Positions 34,879 to 45,100 of a stretch of 64,000 nucleotides of DNA are shown in pieces. The position numbers and the translations under genes are program-made. The notes beneath the pieces are model-generated. The model was not told where the DNA came from. It saw only the letters and a program-made list of their open reading frames with translations, and did no database searches. The DNA is from Paenarthrobacter aurescens (GTDB taxonomy: Bacteria; Actinomycetota; Actinomycetes; Actinomycetales; Micrococcaceae): NCBI RefSeq assembly GCF_025421775.1, contig NZ_JAOEFX010000004.1, positions 487,095-551,094 of the forward strand, read 5' to 3'. Positions within the stretch are counted from its first letter, which is position 1; every line of letters begins with the position of its first letter.

Positions 34879-35370
34879 ATGACACAGACCACAGTGGAAG
34901 AAACGGCGGCCATCAAGGCTGCATTTGCACAGTTCCCGTCCGGAGTTGCTGCCTTCAGTGCGATGGTGGACTTCACGCCGGAAGCCTTGGTGGCCTCGTC
35001 CTTCACAGTTGGCGTTTCGCTGGAGCCGCCCCTGGTGATGTTCGCGGTGCAGAACTCCTCCACAACCTGGCCGAAGCTCCGGCAGGCCCAACGGTTGGGT
35101 GTCTCGGTCCTCGCAGAGGGACAAGAAGCAGCCGCACTCCAACTGGCTTCGAAGACCCGCGATCGCTTCGCCGGACTCGATACCAGCGTGAGTGATTCAG
35201 GCGCAGTACTGATCGACGGCGCCGTGCTGGGCTTCGAATGCGAAGTTGTCTCGGAGACGCCCGCAGGGGACCATGCGATCGTGGTTTTGGAGGTCAAGGC
35301 AACCACCATCAACCTCGAATCGCAGCCGCTCATCTACCACGGCGCAGCGTTCCGACAGTTGGCCGCTTAG
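34879..35370 (+). CDS. Flavin reductase (HpaC/RutF-like)
   Basis: A 163-residue flavin reductase-like FMN-binding protein. Features are AAFAQFPSGVAAFSAM, the ALVASSFTVGVSLEPPLVMFAVQ flavin-binding strand with S-x-x-PP, STTWPKLRQAQRLGVSVL and FECEVVSETPAGDHAIVVLEV, matching the small reductase components of two-component monooxygenases. These supply reduced FMN from NAD(P)H. The ATG is behind AGGGG at eight bases. No monooxygenase component is adjacent, so its partner is unknown. The AT-rich 274-base upstream gap contains the divergent promoters shared with the reductase gene, but I see no clear operator. Confidence 0.85.
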   Translation: MTQTTVEETAAIKAAFAQFPSGVAAFSAMVDFTPEALVASSFTVGVSLEPPLVMFAVQNSSTTWPKLRQAQRLGVSVLAEGQEAAALQLASKTRDRFAGLDTSVSDSGAVLIDGAVLGFECEVVSETPAGDHAIVVLEVKATTINLESQPLIYHGAAFRQLAA

Positions 35371-35375
35371 CCAAA

Positions 35376-36326
35376 CTAGGAGTTGCGGCTGGCGCTGCTC
35401 AGCGAACCCTTACGAATGGGGCTCGGAGTCTTTCCGTTCTTGGAAGGGTTCGGGCCCGTATTCTTTGCGCCATTGCCTTGGGCAGGGCTCTTGGAATCAG
35501 CCGGCTTCGCAGGAGCGTTGCCGGGCTTCTTTGCGGGGATGTCTGGCTGCTTCGGCCCAGGGGTTTTACCGTTCGACGACGGCGTGGGTTCGCCAAGGTC
35601 GCGGACGGTCACCTTGATGGCGGGCGGCTGCCCTGCCTTTGCGCGGGCGGCTGCCCGCTCGTCTGCCTTGGCCACCGCGTCAGCCCAATCCTTCGCCAGA
35701 ACAGGCGGTTCCTTGGTGGCTGCCACAACGATCGGATGGTGTGCGGTCTGATGTTCGACCACTGACTTCACCTCTGCCGGCTTGGGCAGGTTGCGGGGGT
35801 CCACTTTGGCCTTCCATGCGCCGTCCTTGACAGCGGCAGACGCACCCGAGAGCCGCCGTCGAACGTCTCCAAGGAGGTCCCGCTTGGGTGCCACAGGTTC
35901 TGTGGACTCCGCCGGTGCAACGGCTGCAGCAGGTTCTTTGCTCGGGATCTTGGCGGGTTTTGCCGCCGGCGCAGGGCGTTTTGCCGTGGGCGCGACCGTT
36001 GCCGGGGCCGGCACTTGTGTCGTGGACCCGGTTTCGAGGTAGGCCAGGTCATCAAGCGGAGACGCGACAGGCTGTGGGGACTCGACGTTGCCATTCACCG
36101 GGACAGGTACGCGCGCCGGAGATGGGGGCAACTGGACGATGGGAGTGGTCTCCTTCTTGGGGAAGATCCCGACCATTGCGAGGAGCACGATCGACAGCAG
36201 TCGCCCAACCCCAGCTACCACCAGAGTGATGATGATGATCAACCCGAGACCCAGGAACATCAGGACAGCGAGTCCAAGTGTGCCCAAATACGTCAAGTTG
36301 ATGGCGAGTGTTGTCGGATCCTCCAC
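35376..36326 (-). CDS. Membrane-anchored Pro/Ala/Lys-rich hypothetical protein
   Basis: A 316-residue protein that I do not recognise. Residues 12-55 hold two hydrophobic segments (YLGTLGLAVLMFLGLGLIII, LLSIVLLAMVGIF). The rest is a long, low-complexity tail rich in Pro, Ala, Lys and Ser, with a short helical island (LLGDVRRRLSGASAAVKDGAWKAKV, DWADAVAKADERAAARA). The tail is probably disordered and cytoplasmic. The GTG start follows GGGGAGG by four bases, a strong site. The N-terminal segment ITLVVAGVGRLLSI resembles that of the small membrane protein at 38949-39251. The two may belong to the same protein class, but I cannot prove it. Confidence 0.6.
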   Translation of the reverse strand: MEDPTTLAINLTYLGTLGLAVLMFLGLGLIIIITLVVAGVGRLLSIVLLAMVGIFPKKETTPIVQLPPSPARVPVPVNGNVESPQPVASPLDDLAYLETGSTTQVPAPATVAPTAKRPAPAAKPAKIPSKEPAAAVAPAESTEPVAPKRDLLGDVRRRLSGASAAVKDGAWKAKVDPRNLPKPAEVKSVVEHQTAHHPIVVAATKEPPVLAKDWADAVAKADERAAARAKAGQPPAIKVTVRDLGEPTPSSNGKTPGPKQPDIPAKKPGNAPAKPADSKSPAQGNGAKNTGPNPSKNGKTPSPIRKGSLSSASRNS

Positions 36327-36512
36327 GTAGCCTCCCCTGGCTGTCGTTTTGTGATGCGCGCATTGCCCACCCAGCTTGCGTATCTAGCCTAAGGTCCAGC
36401 ACCGACGGAATCACGCCCCACCGCCTACTCTGGCGGGGTTGTTTCAAAGCTGTTATATGGCGTGGGAAAATATGTTGCCCAGCTCTCATTTACAGCCTCA
36501 GATTGGGACCTC

Positions 36513-36917
36513 GTGACCCCTGACCTTGCCCGACTCCGCAACGGCGCCTGCCCCTGCCTCTCCGGGGAGCAATACGATGATTGCTGCGCGCGATTCCACC
36601 GAGGGGACGCCGACGCGCCTACTGCCGAGCAGCTCATGCGGTCCCGCTATTCGGCCTTCGTCGTCCTGGACCCCGGCTACCTCCTGCGCACCTGGCACGC
36701 CTCCACCCGGCCGAAATCCATGGACCTCGATCCGGACATGCAGTGGCGCCGGCTGGACATCCTCGCAACTGGCAGTGGCGGTCCCCTGGACTCCACCGGC
36801 ACCGTGGAGTTCGCCGCCCATTACAGGCTCGACGGCGAACGCGGCGTCCAGCGGGAAGTCAGCAGCTTCGTGCGTGAGGGCAGGCGCTGGTTCTACGTGG
36901 ACGGCGACGTCGGCTAG
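36513..36917 (+). CDS. YchJ-like SEC-C motif protein (UPF0225)
   Basis: A 134-residue protein with a zinc-binding SEC-C motif near the N-terminus (CPCLSGEQYDDCC) followed by the YchJ signature RFHRGDADAPTAEQLMRSRYSAFVV and an NTF2-like domain (YLLRTWHASTRP, VEFAAHYRLDG, REVSSFVREGRRWFYVDGDV). Function of the family is unknown. I prefer GTG 36513, just before the motif, with GGGA four bases upstream. A GTG at 36462 would add 17 residues with no ribosome site. It is convergent with the acyl-CoA dehydrogenase gene, leaving four bases between the stops. Confidence 0.82.
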   Translation: MTPDLARLRNGACPCLSGEQYDDCCARFHRGDADAPTAEQLMRSRYSAFVVLDPGYLLRTWHASTRPKSMDLDPDMQWRRLDILATGSGGPLDSTGTVEFAAHYRLDGERGVQREVSSFVREGRRWFYVDGDVG

Positions 36918-36921
36918 CGGA

Positions 36922-38886
36922 CTACCGGTATTTGCGGTGCAGATTCTCCTTGGTTGAAGCACCGGGCGAGGCGTCGCCGATCCAGGGGCCGGTTCCTTCG
37001 GATTGATCCAGGACTCCGGCCTCCAACCAGGCGTAGTCGCCGGCGAGGACCTTGCGCGACAGCTCGCGATCGCCGTCGTCAGTATTCCTCCACAGCTGGT
37101 CGAAATACTCGTCCACCCGCACGCGTGCCTGCTCGCAGAACGCTTCGGCCAGCTCGAATGCTGCCGCACCCTGTTCGGGGTGCTTGCGCAGCAGCATCTC
37201 GGCCCTCGAGCAGCATGCGGCCATGGCGAACAGTTCGGCGCCGATATCCACGATCCTGCCCAGGAACGCCTGCTTGTGTTCCAGCTTGGCCTGCCATCTG
37301 CCCATGCCGTAGAAGGTCTGCCGCGCAAGCCGCCGCGACGACCTCTCAACGAACCGCAGTTGCTTTCCCAGACGGCCAAACTCAGCGTAGGACCGCGGAT
37401 CCATGCCTGCGCCCGCCACAAGTTTTGGCAGCCATTTTGCGTAGAAACCAGAGGCCCCGACGGCGGCCCTCGCCTTGTCCTGCAGGCTCGCGTCCGCTGA
37501 TGCGAGGTCGCCCGCGGCGGCGAGGTGTGCGTCCACTGCTTCGCGGGCAATCAGCAGTTTCATGATCTCGCTGGATCCCTCGAAGATCCGGTTGATGCGG
37601 AGGTCGCGGAGCAGTTGCTCGGCCGGTACGGCGCGTTCGCCCCGGGCCTCCAGTGAGTCGGCCGTTTCAAAGCCACGTCCGCCACGGATCTGGACCAGTT
37701 CATCAGCAATCAAGCAGCTCAGTTCCGTGGACCACAGCTTGGCCAGGGCAGCTTCGATGCGAATGTCCTTCAGCCCGGCGTCGGCCATCTCAGCGGACAG
37801 CTCAAACACTGCCTCCAGCGCAAAAGTGGTGGCGGCGATGAAGGCGATCTTCTTGCCCACTGCCTCGTGCTTGCCAACCGGGCGCCCCCATTGGGTCCGG
37901 GCGTTGGACCATTCGCGGGAGATTTTGAGGCTCCATTTTCCGGCGGCGACGCAGAGCCCCGGGATGGATAGCCGCCCCGTATTCAGGGTGGTGAGGGCGA
38001 TCTTGAGTCCCTGGCCCTCGCGGCCGAGCCGGTTGGCCACAGGTACCCGAACCTGGTGGAACCGGGTCACGCCGTTTTCAATCCCGCGCAGGCCCATGAA
38101 TACGTTGCGGTTCTCCACGGTGATGCCGGGGGAGTCCATTTCCACGACGAAAGCGGAGATTCCACCCTTGTGCTCGGTCCCGTCCGTGTCGGTATGGGCG
38201 GGGACCCTGGCCATGACCACCACGAGCTCAGCGATCACGCCGTTGGTGGTCCAAAGCTTGACGCCGTCCAGAAGGTAAGAACCGCCGTCGTCCGACAGTA
38301 CGGCAGTGGCGCCCATGCGAGCGGGGTCGCTGCCGACGTCGGGCTCTGTCAGGAGGAAAGCCGTGATGGCGCCGGCGGCGCAACGCGGCAGGTATTCCTG
38401 CTTCTGCTCAGGCGTGCCGAATTCCTTCACTGGCTCCGGAACGCCGATGGATTGATGGGCGGAAATCAGGGCGCCGAGGCTTGGGTGTACCGACCCCAGA
38501 AGGGCCAGTGCCCGGCCGTAGTAGACCAGGGACAAGCCCAGGCCGCCGTATTCACGGGGAATTTTCATGCCGAAGACACCAAGATCTGCGAGCCCTTTGA
38601 GGTACTCATCAGGAATCCTGGCATCGCGTTCAATGGTGCGGCCGGACATGGTTTTGGCGAACGTGAGCAACCGGCCCATGAACTCCTCGCCCCGCTCCAC
38701 GTCGTCTGCCCGTGCTTGTGGCCACGGGTGGATCAGGCTGAGGTCGAAGCTGCCCAGGTAGAGGCCCTTGGCGAAGCTGGGCCGGTTCCATTCGGTTTCG
38801 CGCGCGGCTTCGGCGACGGCGCGGGCCTCTTCTGCGGTGGCATTGACGCTTGCGGCGGCGAGACTGTTGTCAGTGGCGGACGTCAT
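36922..38886 (-). CDS. Large acyl-CoA dehydrogenase (VLCAD/ACAD9-like)
   Basis: A 654-residue acyl-CoA dehydrogenase, about 260 residues longer than standard ones because of a C-terminal helical domain, as in mitochondrial very-long-chain enzymes. It has the FAD-binding LTEPDVGSDPARM and KLWTTNG, the substrate region LRGIENGVTRFHQVRVPVAN, and RIFEGSSEIMKLLIAREAV with the catalytic Glu in the expected position. It opens the beta-oxidation of long acyl-CoAs and passes electrons to ETF. A GAGGAG ribosome site lies seven bases from the ATG. No other fatty-acid genes are adjacent. Confidence 0.9.
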   Translation of the reverse strand: MTSATDNSLAAASVNATAEEARAVAEAARETEWNRPSFAKGLYLGSFDLSLIHPWPQARADDVERGEEFMGRLLTFAKTMSGRTIERDARIPDEYLKGLADLGVFGMKIPREYGGLGLSLVYYGRALALLGSVHPSLGALISAHQSIGVPEPVKEFGTPEQKQEYLPRCAAGAITAFLLTEPDVGSDPARMGATAVLSDDGGSYLLDGVKLWTTNGVIAELVVVMARVPAHTDTDGTEHKGGISAFVVEMDSPGITVENRNVFMGLRGIENGVTRFHQVRVPVANRLGREGQGLKIALTTLNTGRLSIPGLCVAAGKWSLKISREWSNARTQWGRPVGKHEAVGKKIAFIAATTFALEAVFELSAEMADAGLKDIRIEAALAKLWSTELSCLIADELVQIRGGRGFETADSLEARGERAVPAEQLLRDLRINRIFEGSSEIMKLLIAREAVDAHLAAAGDLASADASLQDKARAAVGASGFYAKWLPKLVAGAGMDPRSYAEFGRLGKQLRFVERSSRRLARQTFYGMGRWQAKLEHKQAFLGRIVDIGAELFAMAACCSRAEMLLRKHPEQGAAAFELAEAFCEQARVRVDEYFDQLWRNTDDGDRELSRKVLAGDYAWLEAGVLDQSEGTGPWIGDASPGASTKENLHRKYR

Positions 38887-38948
38887 GGGGTAACTCCTCT
38901 AGCCGGTTGTGCCGGATGGAGCCAGGGTCCGCCTTGGGTGGGAACCCT

Positions 38949-39251
38949 TCAGCTGTCCCTCAATGCTACCCGCGAGTAGCTACCCGTGCTAGGGGAAATC
39001 TGCGGCTGGAATTCGGCCGGAATTTCCACTTGTCCAGCGTGGTGGACCAGGCGGTCCCACGCAAAGTTAATGCCGTGGACAAGGCCTCCAAGTACACCCT
39101 TGACGGTGTACCAGACCATGCCCATGGCCCCGATAAGAATAATTGTTGCCATTGCTGCTGCGGCGATAAATGCCACCAGAATTGCAGCGAAGACCAACGT
39201 TCCAATAACTACGTAAGTGCCTGTTTCCAGCGCAGTGAAATCGAAATCCAT
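38949..39251 (-). CDS. Small membrane protein
   Basis: A 100-residue protein with one long or two short hydrophobic helices (GTYVVIGTLVFAAILVAFIAAAAM, ATIILIGAMGMVWYTVKGVL) and a soluble C-terminal tail. I do not recognise a family. ATG 39251 is preceded by a GGGGGG stretch at four bases; a longer frame upstream to 39314 lacks a site. It lies upstream of the large acyl-CoA dehydrogenase gene on the same strand, 62 bases from its start, and could share its transcript. On the other side it is divergent from the jet operon across a 248-base gap. Confidence 0.55.
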   Translation of the reverse strand: MDFDFTALETGTYVVIGTLVFAAILVAFIAAAAMATIILIGAMGMVWYTVKGVLGGLVHGINFAWDRLVHHAGQVEIPAEFQPQISPSTGSYSRVALRDS

Positions 39252-39376
39252 GGTTCCCCCCCGGAGCGACGGTGCGTGGGTCGGCGCGGCGTGGATGCGT
39301 CGATGCTCTGACACTAGGGGTGGGCGTGCATTCCGACCAGAGGAGAAACGCGTCGCGACGGCGTTGATATGGGATC

Positions 39377-39412
39377 GAAACCATACCGGACGGTAGGTTA
39401 CGAAATGGTTTC
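39377..39412. promoter_or_regulatory. Inverted repeat upstream of the jet operon
   Basis: GAAACCAT (39377-39384) and ATGGTTTC (39405-39412) are exact reverse complements with a 20-base spacer that itself contains ACCGGACGGT. TAGGTT at 39394-39399 could be a -10 element. No regulator gene is adjacent. The rest of 39252-39499 shows nothing clear except the AAGGAGAG ribosome site of jetA. Confidence 0.5.
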
Positions 39413-39499
39413 GGTGGGGAGGTTCTGACGCTCTGCGTTAACCTTGTACGGGGCAGTTTCCGCTGCCAGCCAGGTTTCGCAGCAGCTGAAGGAGAGTAG

Positions 39500-40957
39500 T
39501 TGTCCCGTTCAGCCATGTCCTCCGCCGACGCCATCAGCGCACGGCTCCGCGATCTCGAACAGCTGACCCGGGGCCCGGCATGGGCCCTGACGCGTTCGGC
39601 GCCATGGGTGATCGCTGTGCTGCAAGCATCCTTCACCCGAACCCGTCCGCAACTTCCGCTCGAGGAGTTCCATGCCGACGTCGACGCGTTCCTTGAGCAG
39701 CTCCGCCGCCAGGACCCCACGCTGGGCGGCCAGCAGAACGGCAAGCTGTTCGGCGACGAATGGACGCGGAAGCAGTTCCTGACGCGTCGCAACCAGTCGG
39801 GGCAGATCGTTTACGAAGTCACGGAACCTGCAGCCCGTGTGCTCGCGTTCCTGGACAGCCTCTCCAGCGAGCGTTCCACGTTGAACGGGTCGCGGCTCGG
39901 CACACTTCTGGGTGATGTTGAGAAGCTCGCCAACGAGACAAATCCGGACCAGAGCGCACGCTTGGAGGCTCTCGAGGACGAAATCCAGGAGCGCCAGCAA
40001 CTGGTGGAGGACATTAGCTCGGGCGAGTTCGATGGCCTGCTGGATGACGAAGAAGCCGTGGAAGCTGCAGGGAACATCCTGGACCTCGCAGCCAGCCTGC
40101 CCGCCGATTACAAGAAAATGCGTGACCGGATCGAGGAACTGGTGGGCGAGCTCCGCAACCAGATCATCGAGGAATCGTTGAGCAAGGGCGCCACTATGGC
40201 CCAGGTTTTGGAGGCCGACAAACGCCTGCGCCAGAGCCCGGAAGGCCGCACCTTCCGCTCCTTCACTGCCTTCCTGGAGGACCCGCAGCAGCAGCTGCGA
40301 TTCCGCTCGGCGATCGGCGAGGTGCTGAGCAGGCAATTCGCGGACGACCTCTCCCATGAGGACCGCGAAACCCTGAAGAACCTCGTGGCCGAACTGCGGC
40401 AACAGCATAGCCAGATCCAGCGCATTTACGGGAAGCTCTCCGAAAGCCTGAACACCTACATACAGAGCGACGACGTCAGGCAGTCCGTCAGTCTGCGCAA
40501 GGTGCTGGCCGAGGCCGAGCAAGCCATCCGTTCCCTGCCGTACGAACGCGACCGACCCGGCCTGGTGCGCGGACCGGTCCTGTTCAACGCCGGGTTCGAG
40601 TCGCTGGCCATGGTCAAACTTTTCGACCCCGACGAATTTGCGACACCCCCACGCCTGGCCGATCCCATCGCGTTCAGCGATTCGGACAGAGTGCGTTCGG
40701 CTCGGACCGGTAAAGCCAAGCCCGCCGTGGTGCGGGCAGCCATGGCCGGCGCAGCCACGTTGGGCGACGCATGGGAGAACCTGCCCGCCGAAGAACGGCA
40801 CATCAACACCGTGCGCACCCTGCTGTCCATGGCACTGCAGACCGGAGCGGCCTTCGACCGGGCCGCCTGGGAACACATCGACTTCGAACAAATAGACGGC
40901 AGCATCCGCACGGCGTACCTGCCTGTCGTCACGCTGAATGAGGATTCTGATGACTGA
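39500..40957 (+). CDS. jetA: Wadjet/Mks protein JetA (MksF-like, DUF3375)
   Basis: A 485-residue DUF3375 protein, the kleisin-like subunit of Wadjet (JetABCD) and MksBEFG complexes. It begins with the winged-helix-like region typical of the family ([75 protein letters not shown]). It continues with a long coiled coil ([39 protein letters not shown]) and ends with a region about 130 residues long. TTG 39500 is five bases after AAGGAG, a strong site, while ATG 39515 is too far from it. In Wadjet, JetA joins the heads of the JetC ATPase dimer. The stop overlaps the jetB start region by eight bases. Confidence 0.88.
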   Translation: MSRSAMSSADAISARLRDLEQLTRGPAWALTRSAPWVIAVLQASFTRTRPQLPLEEFHADVDAFLEQLRRQDPTLGGQQNGKLFGDEWTRKQFLTRRNQSGQIVYEVTEPAARVLAFLDSLSSERSTLNGSRLGTLLGDVEKLANETNPDQSARLEALEDEIQERQQLVEDISSGEFDGLLDDEEAVEAAGNILDLAASLPADYKKMRDRIEELVGELRNQIIEESLSKGATMAQVLEADKRLRQSPEGRTFRSFTAFLEDPQQQLRFRSAIGEVLSRQFADDLSHEDRETLKNLVAELRQQHSQIQRIYGKLSESLNTYIQSDDVRQSVSLRKVLAEAEQAIRSLPYERDRPGLVRGPVLFNAGFESLAMVKLFDPDEFATPPRLADPIAFSDSDRVRSARTGKAKPAVVRAAMAGAATLGDAWENLPAEERHINTVRTLLSMALQTGAAFDRAAWEHIDFEQIDGSIRTAYLPVVTLNEDSDD

Positions 40958-42158
40958 GGAAATCACGACAGAAGAAGTCACGACAGAAGAATCCACGACG
41001 ACGGAATTCACGACGACGGATGTCGCCGAAGCGGATGACTTCACGGGAACGGATGGGGTCACCGACGAGGTAGCTGAGGCGCCCCCGGCGGCCAGCCACA
41101 CTGACCCGTTCCGGGTCACGCCGCGCGACTCCTTCGTGGACGGCGCTGCGCTCTTCCCCGGCGATACCGGAGTGCTTCCCATGAAGGTGCGGCACGCACT
41201 GGTGAAGCTCCTGAAGGGCCCCTACATCGACGGCGGCCGCGACGAGAAACTATGGACCACCCTCCTGGACAACCAGCTGATCCTCCGCAGCCGCCTCTCT
41301 GAGCTCTTCCTTACCCTCCAGCTCGATCACGACCGCAAGATCGCAGTTCTACGCCCCGTTGATCCGGAGATCATCGGCGCCAGTTCCCGTTCGAGCATCC
41401 TGCGCCAGCAGCGCGCCCTGAGCCGCGTGGAAACCATCGTTTTGCTCCGCCTGCGCCTCCTGTTGGACCGTCACGTCACCGCCCAAACAGACCCCACGAT
41501 TACCCGCGAAGAGATCTCGGACCTCGTGGCCAACTACACCCCGGCCGGCCAACAAGATGCCCTGCGCGACTCCGACGTGGTCACGCGCACCATCACCAAA
41601 CTCCTGGCCCGCCAACTCCTCCTTCCCACCCCGTTGGACGACAGCTACACGATCAGCAACGCCCTGCCACTGGCTCTCCCCTTCGAGAACATCGGCGATA
41701 TCCCAGCCCAAATAGAGGCCCTGATAGCAGTAGCCGCCGACGAGTCCGGAACAGAACCCCTCCTGGACCTGGACACCTCTGAATCTTCCGCGGATGGGGA
41801 CGACGACGCCGATGCCGCCCCCGCCCCTTCGCCGGACAGCACTCGTCCTGCGGACGATGCTGCCGGCTCCGACAGGCCCGAAGCCACTCCCGGGGCGGCA
41901 TCGGCGTCGTCTACCTCGCGCGAGCACCTCACCGAAGCGAGCGGCGATGCCGGAGACATGCGGCAGCATGCGTCTAAGGGAGGCACGACCGAGCATGCAG
42001 AGCATGTGTCCGGTACCGCCGCGATAGGCGACCCAAGTGCGGACGGTACCGCCGCGATAGGCGACCCAAGTGCGGACGGTACCGCCGCGATAGGCGACCC
42101 AAGTGCGGACGCTACCGCCGCGATAGGCGACCCGGCAACAGAGGAGGCTGGCAAGTGA
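40950..42158 (+). CDS. jetB: Wadjet/Mks protein JetB (MksE-like, DUF4194)
   Basis: A 402-residue protein whose central part (about residues 70-260) is DUF4194, the KITE-like winged-helix subunit: [44 protein letters not shown] and [22 protein letters not shown]. The flanks are unusual. The N-terminus is a Thr/Glu-rich low-complexity tract ([19 protein letters not shown]). The last 140 residues are acidic, disordered-looking and end in four 11-residue repeats of the [11 protein letters not shown] type. Typical JetB/MksE proteins are about 200-240 residues, so this one is almost double. ATG 40950 follows GAGGAT and overlaps jetA. KITE subunits bind JetA and DNA. Confidence 0.85.
   Translation: MTEEITTEEVTTEESTTTEFTTTDVAEADDFTGTDGVTDEVAEAPPAASHTDPFRVTPRDSFVDGAALFPGDTGVLPMKVRHALVKLLKGPYIDGGRDEKLWTTLLDNQLILRSRLSELFLTLQLDHDRKIAVLRPVDPEIIGASSRSSILRQQRALSRVETIVLLRLRLLLDRHVTAQTDPTITREEISDLVANYTPAGQQDALRDSDVVTRTITKLLARQLLLPTPLDDSYTISNALPLALPFENIGDIPAQIEALIAVAADESGTEPLLDLDTSESSADGDDDADAAPAPSPDSTRPADDAAGSDRPEATPGAASASSTSREHLTEASGDAGDMRQHASKGGTTEHAEHVSGTAAIGDPSADGTAAIGDPSADGTAAIGDPSADATAAIGDPATEEAGK
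42012..42143 (+). repeat. 33-bp tandem repeat in jetB
   Basis: Four in-frame 33-base units starting at 42012, 42045, 42078 and 42111; the first three are nearly identical and the fourth is degenerate at its end. Each encodes an 11-residue unit (G/A)[10 protein letters not shown]. Repeats of this type change copy number easily. Confidence 0.85.
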
Positions 42159-45100
42159 CCATCGCAAGCATGCTCCCGCTCGGCGAGCTCATGAACCCGG
42201 GCCAGATGCGTTTGGCCCTCGTGCAGGTGGTCAACTGGGGCACATTCCACGGCGCCCACACCATGCATGTGGACCGGAAGGGCACTCTTCTCACGGGTAA
42301 CTCGGGCGTTGGCAAGTCAACACTGTTTGACGCCATGCTCCGTGTTTTCGATGCCCGTCCGCGCTCGAACGAGGCTGCTGCCCAGCGTTCCGGCGGCGCT
42401 GTGGAGGACAAGAGGACCACGTTCACCTACATGCGCGGCAAGGTGGGTGATAAGGCGGTCGGAGATAGTTCGGCGAGTGCCTTCCAGCGCCCTGGTGCCA
42501 CCTGGTCCGCCGTCGCGCTGACGTTTGATAACGCGGCTGGCACGAAGGTGACGGTCTCGGCGCTCTTTGACCTGCCGAAGAACGGCACGGAGTCGAGCGT
42601 CGGGCGCTTTTACGTGATTGACAGCAAGCCGTTGGACCTCGAAGCGATCGAGGGCATTGCGCAGAAGCGGTTCACCAAGGGCGCCTTGGAATCCATCTTC
42701 CCCGAGGGCCAGGTTTTCGATGTCCACAAGGCGTTCGCCGAGAGGTTCCGCCGGTTGTTGGGTATCAACTCGGACCAGGCGCTCCCGCTGCTTCGCGTGA
42801 TCCAGGCGGGTAAGGGCTTGGGCGGCAGCGTGAATACGTTCTTCCGCGACCAGGTGCTGGATGCTCCGGCCACGTTGGCTGCCGCAGATGATGTGGTGGA
42901 GGAATTCAGCAACCTGATGTCGATTCGGCAGCGGTTGGAGGATGTACGGCAGCAACGCGACCAGTTGGCTCCCGTGCCGGGGCTGAACAAGGAGTACGCA
43001 CAGGCATTGTTGGACGCGAACCGCCTCCGCGAGTTGGCCGGCGAGGAGTTCGAGGCCTACAAGCAGCAACTCGCTGTCACGGTTCACGCGAAAACGCTGG
43101 CGAGGTTCAAGGAGTTGGCGCAGTCCAAGGCCCAGGAACTCGCCGCCGAACGCACGGTCCGCGATTCCCTGTCGAAGGAACTCCGCGACCTTGAGCTGGA
43201 TTACAACAACCGCGGTGGCAACGCGATTTCGGCGATTGAGCAGTCGTTGGAGAATGCCCGGGTTGGCCTCAAGCTGCGTCAGCAGGTGGAGGATTCGGCC
43301 AGGAAGGCACTGGCGGATGCCGGGCTGAACCTTGAGTGGTCCGCCGAGGGCTGGGACCAGGCCCATGAGCAGGCAGCTGCCCGTTCGGCTGAGTTGAAGG
43401 ACGATTCGGAGGCCCTGAAGGAACTTCGTTTCGAGGCGTTCGACGGCCATGCCACCAAGAAGCGCGAGCTGGCCGCGGCTCAGCAGGAGTTGCTGTCACT
43501 GCGTTCGCGCAAGTCTCTGCTGCCGCCGTCGAGCATTGAAAACCGGGCTGCCATCGCAGCGGCAACCGGGGTCCCGGAAGAGCGGATGCCGTTTGGCGGC
43601 GAGCTGATCGACCTCGCAGAGGGCCAGGACCAGTGGCGCCCCGCTGCGGAACGCGCCCTGCGTAACCTTGCCACCACTTTGCTGGTGCCGGGTGAGCACT
43701 TCGCCGCCGTCACGCGGTACTTGAACGACAACACGGTCAGGGGCGCCCTGCGCGCTGTTGATGTTTCCAAGCCGCTCGCCGGTGGCGCGCTGGCTGTTGA
43801 GGACGTGTCCGACGGCGACCTCTTGACTAAGTTGAGCATCCTCACTTCGGGCGGCAACGCCGACGCAGGGGAGTGGATCCGCGAGCGGATCGCCCTGGAT
43901 TTCGCGTACCCGTGCGTGGAGGACCCGGACGAGCTTGCCGCGTTGGACAAGGGCCTGAGCCTGGGTGGCGTGGTCAAACGCAACCGGCACACGGTGGAGA
44001 AGGACGACCGGTTCACGAGCCGGCAGGATTACGTCCTCGGCTTCGACAACGCCTCCAAGCTGGAACTTGTGGCGGCGCGCGTGGGCGAACTGGAAAACGA
44101 ACTCGCGAAAGCCGCGGAACTGGCCCAGAGCCGCGAGGATTCGCACCAAGGCATGGCCAGGCAGCTGGAAGCACTTCGTCGCGTCGCTGAAGATGAGCGG
44201 CCGTGGGAGCAAGTATCCGCAGCCGTCGCCGCAGACGAACTCGCCCGGATCGAGCAGCGCCTCACGGACGCTTTGGCCGCGCAGGCGGACCTTGAGCCTT
44301 TGCGTGCCAACATCGAAGCAGTGCGGGAGAAGCACCAGTCCTCCACAGGTACGGCCGCCGTCCTGCAGAGCGAATACAAAGCACTCGACCACAAGATGAC
44401 CACGGCTGACGGCCTGCTCGATGCGGCGAGGCTGAAGCTCGAGCAAGCACCGCCGTCGGGCTCCACCGTCACTGCGTTGGAACCGTACTTCGACGGCGTC
44501 GCTGAAGTCTCCGAGTTGTACGAGCTGGACAATCTGGCCAACAGCGTCCGTAACAAACTGCTCGATGAGCTGCACGCGGCAGAATCCCGCGGTCAGGCGA
44601 CGGCTGAGCGGCTGACCCGCATGTTCGAGGGCTTCGTGCGCGACTGGGGAAGCGCCATCAGCGCGGACCACGGCACATCGATTGGAGCCGCCGGGGACTT
44701 CGAATCCCGGTACCACGCAATCGTCAGCGACGGCCTGCCCGCCCAGGAGGCCGAGTTCCGGCTGTTCTTCAACCAGCGCACGCACGAGTCCTTCAGCACG
44801 CTGTTGCATCTGCTGGATGAGGAGCGCCGCAGCATCACCAGTCGCATCCTGCCGCTCAACGGAATCCTGTCCGAGGTCAACTTCCATGAGGGCAGCTTCC
44901 TGGAACTGGACATCAAGCAGACACTTCCTGCCACGGCCAAGCAGTTCAAGGATGCGATCCAGAACGCCCTGAAGGCGAAGCACACACGGCCGTCCCGTGG
45001 CGCTGCTGCTTCGGCAACAGAAATCGACGACGACGCCGAGCTCACCGCGCGCTACAAGTCGTTGGAAACGTTGGTGAAACGGCTGGGATCACAAACCCCG

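Noticed and set aside
39509..41182. Long open frame antisense to jetA/jetB
   Set aside because: It lies fully opposite recognised DUF3375/DUF4194 genes and has no domain of its own.
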